A stretch of 64,000 nucleotides of DNA from Carettochelys insculpta (lineage: Eukaryota; Chordata; Testudines; Carettochelyidae): assembly GCF_033958435.1 (NCBI RefSeq), contig NC_134137.1, positions 170,513,501-170,577,500 of the forward strand, given 5' to 3'. Made by a program: the position numbers and the translations under genes. The notes beneath the pieces were generated by a model that did no database searches, was not told the origin of the DNA, and saw only the letters and a list, made by a program, of their open reading frames with translations. Shown here in pieces: positions 58,050 through 64,000 of this stretch; within the stretch, counting starts at the first letter, position 1; every line of letters begins with the position of its first letter.

Positions 58050-58357
58050 TTATAAGGCTAAGAGTCTCAGAGGGGTAGTCTGTGTTGGAAAAACACCAAG
58101 GAGTCCTATAGCACCATGCAGACTAGTGGATTTATTAGGGCATAAGTTTTTGTGGGTACAGCCTACAACATCGGATGAACTTGAGTAGAAGTACAAAGGC
58201 AGGTATATATCTAAGACAATTAGAGCAATATTAATGTATTTGTATTTCCACTTCAGGTCATCTGATGGAGTGGGTTGTACCCACGAAAACTTATGCCCTA
58301 ATAAATCTGTTAGTCTCTGAGGTGCTACTGGGTTCCTCATTGTTCTTATAAGGATAA
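58050..58357. mobile_element. PLE foldback (284 bp) with 12-bp target duplication
   Basis: The unit is 58062-58345. Flanks TTATAAGGCTAA and TTATAAGGATAA differ at one base. The left arm (minus) runs from the terminus AGTCTCAGAGGGGTAGTCTG to GTACAGCCTACAACATCGGA. The right arm (plus) has CATCTGATGGAGTGGGTTGT, ACCCACGAAAACTTATGCCC and TAAATCTGTTAGTCTCTGAG, and stops at CCTCATTGTTC, about 30 nt short. A spacer of about 75 bp of upstream PLE-like sequence separates the arms. Confidence 0.88.
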
Positions 58358-59031
58358 AGTTGGTCATCACTAGAACCCCCAACACTTTCATGAAGTGTTT
58401 CTCTTGGCAACTGTTCTTACACTTTTCTCCATTTTTATCAATTTGTTTACTTTGGGCATTTGGCAATCGGTGTAGTCAACTTAGCTGCTGCCCCTGCAGA
58501 GTCAGGCAGTCAGTTTTCTCTGTTGTTTGTGTGGATCTGCAACAGAGCAATGGGGGAGCTGTGTTTTTTTTAAAAAAAGAATAAGAAACTGTGATTTTCA
58601 AACTGCAAAAAATAACCTCTTTTTTTGGCAACTGACTAGTTTCTATGTTGGCAGGCAACAAATTTGATTCCTGTAACTTATTTACATTCAATATATCTGT
58701 TCATCTATTGGCTGCAAGAGCTCCACTCATATAAGAGAAACAGCAATCTTTGCAGACCTGTCAGACACTCACGCACCTTTTGTGTAATCCAAGGCACCTG
58801 AACTGAAGCTGTGTGTCTTCCAGTACCAGAGAAATACAAAGGACTGGTATAAGTGCACTATTATTTTTCATGGGCTTTTGTGTTCTATTGAAGTGTATTC
58901 TTTTCTTGCTTTCATACAGTGGGATTTAAAAAACAGTTTGCTTGTTTTTTTGTTTTTTTTTACAAATTTTGAATATAAAGATAGAATCTTTTTTATACAA
59001 AAAATAATGGTTTACAAATTGAATTTATTAA
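58358..59031. other. Unassigned stretch
   Basis: Nothing recognised; several A/T runs. Confidence 0.3.
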
Positions 59032-59951
59032 TACAGGTTGAACCTCTCTAATCCCGCATGCTTGGGACCAGACTGGTGCCGGACGATGTGTCAGACTACA
59101 GGAGGTTAATGTTGTGTAGCACAGGGGTGTTTGGCAGGCAGCCCATGGCCCAGACAGCCTTTTTATCTGGTCCATGGGTCTGGCTGTCGTGGCAGCACCA
59201 GTTGCCACTGGGCCAGATGCCGTGGCCAGGCTGGATGCTGTGGCTGGGCCAGTTGCCACAGGGCTGGCTGCCACAGAGCCCAGACACCTGGGGTGCCAAG
59301 CATTCAGTGGCCCAGAGGGTAGAGCAGGGGCTGGTGGCACAGCCCCAGTGGCCACAGCACCAAGCTGCCACCGGCCCTGGGGAGCAGAGCCCTGGCTGGG
59401 GTGCCGGGATGGTAGCAGAGTGGTTTGGGGCTGCAAGGGGGTTAAACCTGAGGGGTAGGCAGGGGACAGTTTGGGGCTGTGGGGCATTTAAGACTGGGGG
59501 CAGATAGCGGTTTGGGGCTGCAGAGGGTCTAAGGCTGGGGCAGTTTGTAGCTGTAGGGGGTTTAAAGCTGGTTCTGGGGGCAGTGGCAGTTTGGCGCTAT
59601 GAGACGTTCAAGCCTAGGGGGTTGGTTTAGGGCTATTTTGTGTTGGTCCCCATGGAACAAATAAGAATTGCCACGTGGCGCCTGACGAAAAAAGGTTGGT
59701 CACCCCTGGTGTAGCACCATTACGAATGCTTCCACTGCTTACTGGGCTCTCAAAAGACATTTAGGGGTACATTACAGCTAAACAACAGCACAGAACTCTG
59801 AGGGCCAGGACTGGTGGCTAGAAACAAACTTACTGTGACCGCAGAAATCTTGGCAACACCCATGAGAAGTGGACATCCAGCTAACTAAAATCATGCCAGA
59901 TTACAGATGTTGCTGGATGAGAGAGTTCCGGATTAGAGAATTCAACCTGTA
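59032..59951. mobile_element. TA-target MITE interrupted by a hAT MITE
   Basis: The element is 59034-59949 between TA dinucleotides (59032-33, 59950-51). The left end is CAGGTTGAACCTCTCTAATC; the right end, reverse-complemented, is CAGGTTGAATTCTCTAATCC. Without the nested hAT it is about 320 bp. Ends and TA target fit a Tc1/mariner-type MITE. Confidence 0.88.
59114..59716. mobile_element. Non-autonomous hAT element (587 bp), nested
   Basis: The element is 59122-59708, flanked by a perfect 8-bp duplication GTGTAGCA. The left end is CAGGGGTGTTTGGCAGGC; the right end, reverse-complemented, is CAGGGGTGACCAACC. The interior has a 'GTTGCCACTGGGCCAG' section and, at about 59420-59640, five units of a 'GTTTGGGGCTGYAG' minisatellite. 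Reading frames of 149 and 164 codons across it are by-products of GC richness. Confidence 0.92.
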
Positions 59952-61416
59952 CAATATTTTCCAGATAAAGGGCCTTATCCTAAAGCACATCAGAGTCAAG
60001 GGGAAAACTCCCATTAATTTAAATGAGTGGATCATACTTTAATTCCTGCCCTGGTCAGCTGTGAGCTTGACACCCAGGACCATAAACTGCCCTTTGAGTG
60101 CTTTCTCTTTCATCTGCTGGCTTCCACTGGCCTTTATACTCAAGTTACAACAGATGGGAGGTCAGTTGGATGAACTCAAAGGCCCAGTTCTGCAGCCAAT
60201 TGGGAATATCAGTATGAAATTCTGGTCTCTTTAAAGTCAATGAAAGTTTTGCCATTTACTTCGTTAGGGCCAGAACTTCATCCAGGCGGGTCAGATTCAA
60301 TTTTATTGAAGACAGAGGGTGCCTTTTGATGTGGGTGATTTTGTAATTTTATACGATGGTTTCTGTAAGACTCCATTTTGTAAGGAAAAACTCCATTTTG
60401 TAAGGTGCCTGATAACATCAGCCTAAGTAAAGCTGGGTCAATCCAGTTCCAACTGGATTTTCCCGCCATATGCTCATGAACATTCTTTTACCTCAGAAGT
60501 CGCGCACTTCAGAACGGTCAATAAGATGAACTTCCCAGCCCCTGCGTTGATAGCACTCCTGCACCTGTCAATCAAAGAGCAGAGTCTCAGAGAGGTCCAC
60601 AGTCTCAGTTCCATCAGAGAGTCTTGGCAGAGCTTCAGAGCAGAGTCTCTTGCTTTATTCCATCTGAGACCAAGCAAAGGCAGTGTGACCCCCTCAAGTG
60701 GCTCAGGCCTCTAGCACTGAGGAATTACAGCAGCGCTATAATGAAGGAAGGAGCAGAAAACTTACCTTCATAGGATCCACAGCTGTCCCCATCTCTCTGC
60801 TGGGATCTCCCTGGTGTTCCGCCTGACGAGCTTCCAATTAGCTCAACTGTTGAGGTCCCAGGCTTCACGCTGTGCTCCACTTCCATCAGCACTGTAATGT
60901 AAACTTCTCTATTGTCTGGGGTCTGTCCTATCATTCTTTCCTTCCTTTTCCACTTGGATATTTTGGGTTCTAGGCTTCATGCCTGATTGATGGTTCCAGT
61001 ACCATGTTCAAGGTTCCACTTTATGGATGCTGTTTGTTATTGATTATTTGAATCATTTTCTCTTTTTCCTACTCACAGTAAAATTATCCCTTATTGCATG
61101 TGTTAACTTACTTTAGTGTCTGTTTTCTTTTTAATCTACTTTAATTGGGTAAGATTCTTGCTGGTGATAGATATGATATTGGCCAAAAGGCTTGCACTTC
61201 TGAGACAGGAACAACACAGATTCTGAGTTAACTTCATTTTACAGTTGCCTTTTCCTTGAGATAACACTTTCTGTTTATTTCAGTGGTAGATGAAACTGAA
61301 TCTGGATGGGGATCAGGCTCTTTGAAAATAAACTTTCCTTTTATTTTTTTAAAAAAGTCAATATTTTAACTTTAACTTACCTCAAACCTGAACATCAATA
61401 GCCATGATAAACAGAC
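59952..61416. other. Mostly unassigned stretch
   Basis: Positions 60205-60290 are an old palindromic amniote repeat ('AAGTCAATGAAAGTTTTGCC'). The motif ACTCCATTTTGTAAGG is repeated at about 60370 and 60391. No coding sequence recognised. Confidence 0.35.
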
Positions 61417-62104
61417 TGAAGCCACGTCTACACGTGCACGCTACTTCGAAGTAGCGGTGCCAACTTTGAAATAGCGCCCGTCACGGCTACACGTGTTGGG
61501 CGCTATTTCGAAGTTAACTTCGATGTTAGGCAGCGAGACATCGAAGTCGCTAACCCCATGAGGGGATGGGAATAGCGCCCTACTTCGATGTTCAATGTTG
61601 AAGTAGGGAACGTGTAGCCAATCTGCGTCCCGCAACATCGAAATAGCGGGGTCCTCCATGGCGGCCATCAGCTGAGGGGTTGAGAGATGCTCTTTCTCCA
61701 GCCCCTGCAGGGCTCTATGGTCACCGTGTGCAGCAGCCCTTAGTCCAGGGCTCCTGGCTGCTGCTGCTGCAGCTGGGGATCCATGCTGCATGCACAGGGT
61801 CTGCAACTAGTTGTCGGCTCTGTGTATCTTGTGCTGTTTAGTGCAAGTGTGTCTGGGACGGGCCCTTTAAGGCAGCGGCTTGCTGTTGAGTCCACCCTGT
61901 GACCCTGTCTGCAGCTGTTCCTGGCACCCTTATTTCTATGTGTGCTACTTTGGCGTGTAGACGTTCCCTCGCAGCACCTATTTCGATGTGGTGCTGCCCA
62001 ACGTCGACGCTGAACGTCGACGTTGCCAGCCCTGGAGGATGTGTAGATGCTATTCATCGAAATATCTTATTTCGATGTAGCGTGCACGTGTAGACGTAGC
62101 CTGA
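61417..62104 (+). mobile_element. Harbinger-like MITE, copy 3 (682 bp)
   Basis: The element is 61420-62101, flanked by TGA at 61417-61419 and 62102-62104. Ends AGCCACGTCTACACGTGCAC and (reverse-complemented) GGCTACGTCTACACGTGCAC are nearly perfect inverted repeats. Same length as copy 2 but more TCGA-to-TTGA or TCAA changes, typical of CpG decay. The minus-strand 121- and 105-codon ORFs (61441-61806, 61740-62057) remain open. Confidence 0.92.
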
Positions 62105-62225
62105 GAGGGAAAGCCCTGTTAGTCTGGAGCTTCACAAAAACACAAGCAGTTCTGTAGCACCTTAAAGACTAATGCATTTATGTATTAGGTAATGAGCTTC
62201 CGTGGGTAAGACTCAGTTCTCTGAA
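62105..62225 (-). mobile_element. PLE 3' tail, single copy
   Basis: Plus strand: AAGCCCTGTTAGTCTGGAGC, CAGTTCTGTAGCACCTTAAA, GACTAATGCATTTATG, AATGAGCTTCCGTGGG, the reverse of the PLE tail. It sits immediately after MITE copy 3. No duplication found. Confidence 0.7.
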
Positions 62226-62430
62226 AAGGACTGCTTATTTCCTAAAGATTCCTGCAGTCTGTATCTTATAGCTGAAAATTAAATTAAAGTGAATGCTTTG
62301 ACTGATTTTTACCTGGCTCCTCCTCACAGGTGTAAAGTTGTGTAAGCCTCCCAATGTTCTCACCTCCATCCATTGTTCCCGGGTTTTGAGATAGCCTGGT
62401 ACTTTGTGTTTGTAAACTACTCTAAGCCTG

Positions 62431-64000
62431 GGGTTATGTCGACACTATGAAATTAAGCTGAATTTCTTAAGGTCAATTTTCTAGCACCTGATTTTACAAA
62501 GGTGAAGGTGTATGTCCACAGTGGTGTACATAAAGTCTATGGAGTGTGTCCCCATTAGCACTGACAGATTTGACTTCGCCAGCAATTCACTGTAGGTTTC
62601 TATCTCACAGCTCCTGCTGACCCATTGTATTGTGGGTTTCTGTCCCAGTGTGTGATGGGAAAATAAATGTGCTACAAGTGGTTGTGGGTGTGTATTGTCA
62701 GCATCCCACAGTGCACTTGTCTCCTCCCCCTCCCTTTGGAAAACAACTACAAAATGTGACTTTGTACCCTTTATTCATATTTGTGCAGACTCCATTACAA
62801 GTCTAGCATGGTACTTGTGCAGCTTAAAACTGTTGTGGCAAATATTCTGAGCACCTCATGCATTGTGCTGCAATATGTGCAAAACCTGAGCAGCCAGCAG
62901 AGCAATGACAACTCTAAAGAGAACACGAATATACATGAATGTGAGACACTGGAGAGGAGGAACAGGGAGATGCTGGCTGCACTTGATGCTCTATGCGCAC
63001 TGAAGCACCAGTTCTGGTGCTGTGAAACAAAGCTCAGGCTATTGGGACCACATTGTTCTGCAGGTATGCGACTATCAGCAGCGATTGCAAAACTTCTGCA
63101 TGTGTAAGGCCACTTCCATGGAATTTTGTGAATTGTTGTACCCTGCCTGAAAGCATCGTGACACCAAGATGAGACCTGCTCAGACAGATCAGAAGCATGT
63201 GGCAATTACTCTACGGAAAGTTGCAACACCAGACAGCTACTGATCAGTGGGCAATCAATTTGGAGTGGGCAAATCTACAATGGGGACTGCTGTTACTAGG
63301 TAGCCAAGGCAATCAATAGCCTTCTGCTATGAAACGCAGTGACTCTTAGAAATGTGCAGGACATAGTGAATGGTTTTGCTACAATGGGGTTCCCTAACTG
63401 TGGTGGGACAATAGATGGAATGCATATGACTATCTTGGCACTGGATTACATTGCTACAAAGTATATAAACTGCCAGGGGTACTTGTGCACAGTGTTCCAG
63501 GTGTTAGTGGATCACAAGAGATCACTGATCTCGGTGTGGGGTGGTGGAGAAAGGTGCATGATGCATCTTTAGGAACTCTGCTCTGCTTCGAAAGCTAAAG
63601 AATGAGATTTTCTTCCCAGACCAAAAAGTCACCTTTGGAGATGTGGAGATGCCAGTAGCGATTCTGGGTGATCTGGGTTACTCCTTGCTCCCTTGGCTCA
63701 AGAAGCCATAAAGAGGCAGCCTGGACCACAGTAAGGAACCGTTCAACTACAGGCTACGCAAGTGTAGAATGGAAGTAGGATGTGCCTTTGGCCATTGAAA
63801 AGCCTGATTCAGAAGTCTTTTGACTCGGTTAGACCTCAGCGAAGGAAACATTCCTCTTATGGTGGCAGCCTGATGTATGTGTCATAAATTATGTGAAAGT
63901 AAGGGAAAAAAAATCATGACAGGCTGGAGGGCAGAGGTGGATCACCTGGGCAGTAATTATGAGCAGCCAGAAACTGGGACAATAAGGAAAACACAGCCAG
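62431..64000 (+). mobile_element. Autonomous-type Harbinger element, truncated by window edge
   Basis: The left end GGGTTATGTCGACACTATGA matches the MITE terminus GGCTACGTCTACAC at 11 of 14 aligned bases. About 360 bp of non-coding leader precedes the transposase frame. The right end lies outside the window. Confidence 0.7.
62790..63950 (+). pseudogene. HARBI1-like Harbinger transposase, decayed
   Basis: Harbinger transposases are DDE nucleases that excise and insert with 3-bp duplications. Traces in order: LKTVVANILSTSCIVLQYVQ and REMLAALDALCALKHQFWCC (62815-63030); after a frameshift, ITLRKVATPDSY and SVGNQFGVGKSTMGTAV (63205-63300); then MTLRNVQDIVNGFATMGFPN and CGGTIDGMHM with the first catalytic Asp at 63414-63416, continuing to LVDHKRSL (63339-63540). 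A frameshift loses the GW-x-G-x-VHD block. FFPDQKVTFGDVEMPVAILG resumes at about 63610, with the second Asp at 63670-63672. The third residue is changed: the expected Glu of VECAFG is Gly (GGA, 63778-63780), followed by a stop. LLTRLDLSEGNIPL closes the visible part. Inactive. Confidence 0.9.

Noticed and set aside
58993..59507. ORFs of 149 and 164 codons on opposite strands
   Set aside because: They cross the left end of the nested hAT and its GC-rich array. Not conserved units.
1..64000. CRISPR array, bacterial operon, tRNA or rRNA
   Set aside because: No regularly spaced identical repeats with unique spacers, no Shine-Dalgarno-led gene strings, and no tRNA cloverleaf found by reading. The content is vertebrate interspersed repeats.

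Overview
The window reads as intergenic or intronic DNA from a sauropsid, most probably a turtle. I find no host exon, tRNA or rRNA. The evidence for the lineage is the repeat content: CR1 LINEs in both orientations, an L2-like LINE, MIR-type SINE relics, GIY-YIG-bearing Penelope-like elements (PLEs) with the 3' tail common in turtles, HARBI1-type Harbinger DNA, several hAT and TA-target MITEs, and a LINE whose ORF is often labelled 'craniofacial development protein 2-like'. Taxonomy is inferred from recalled families, not from a search.

Layout. 1-5.4 kb: a microsatellite, then a nearly full-length APE-endonuclease/reverse-transcriptase LINE (about 0.97-5.395 kb) whose RT is split by a 620-bp Harbinger-like MITE with a TAA target duplication. 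5.4-14.3 kb: mostly unrecognised DNA, a TA-flanked MITE (10.05-10.69), a hAT MITE (10.78-11.81) and a 1.8-kb CR1 (11.97-13.74). 14.3-17.3 kb: a short PLE, a MIR and a LINE 3' fragment. 20-24 kb: a (CA)n tract, a 730-bp head-to-head PLE foldback and a TA-type MITE carrying a minisatellite. 25.7-26.7 kb: CR1 split by hAT. 28.96-30.11 kb: a composite retroelement fusing an unknown 5' module to the LINE 3' end. 30.4-33 kb: MITE copy 2, two PLE foldbacks and a hAT-like element. 34.7-37.9 kb: nested CR1s, a hAT remnant, and a CR1 split by a solo LTR. 37.96-39.93 kb: the longest PLE, with RT and GIY-YIG domains. 41-52 kb: sparse repeats, a large palindromic MITE and two PLE foldbacks. 52.6-55.7 kb: L2-like LINE. 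58-60 kb: a PLE foldback and a hAT nested inside a TA-type MITE. 61.4-64 kb: MITE copy 3, a PLE tail and a decayed Harbinger transposase running off the window.

How the parts relate. Three retrotransposition machineries (the CFDP2-like LINE, CR1/L2 and PLE) and three cut-and-paste groups (Harbinger, hAT, TA-target) left the copies seen. No element here is intact: the LINE has a frameshift, two stops, a FADD-to-FADN change and an insertion, and the Harbinger transposase has lost its catalytic Glu and has stops. The most distinctive signal is a recurring class of short PLE insertions. At six loci two copies of the PLE 3' tail lie in opposite orientation between a single pair of 9-13 bp target duplications, which suggests that both target strands were primed during one integration.
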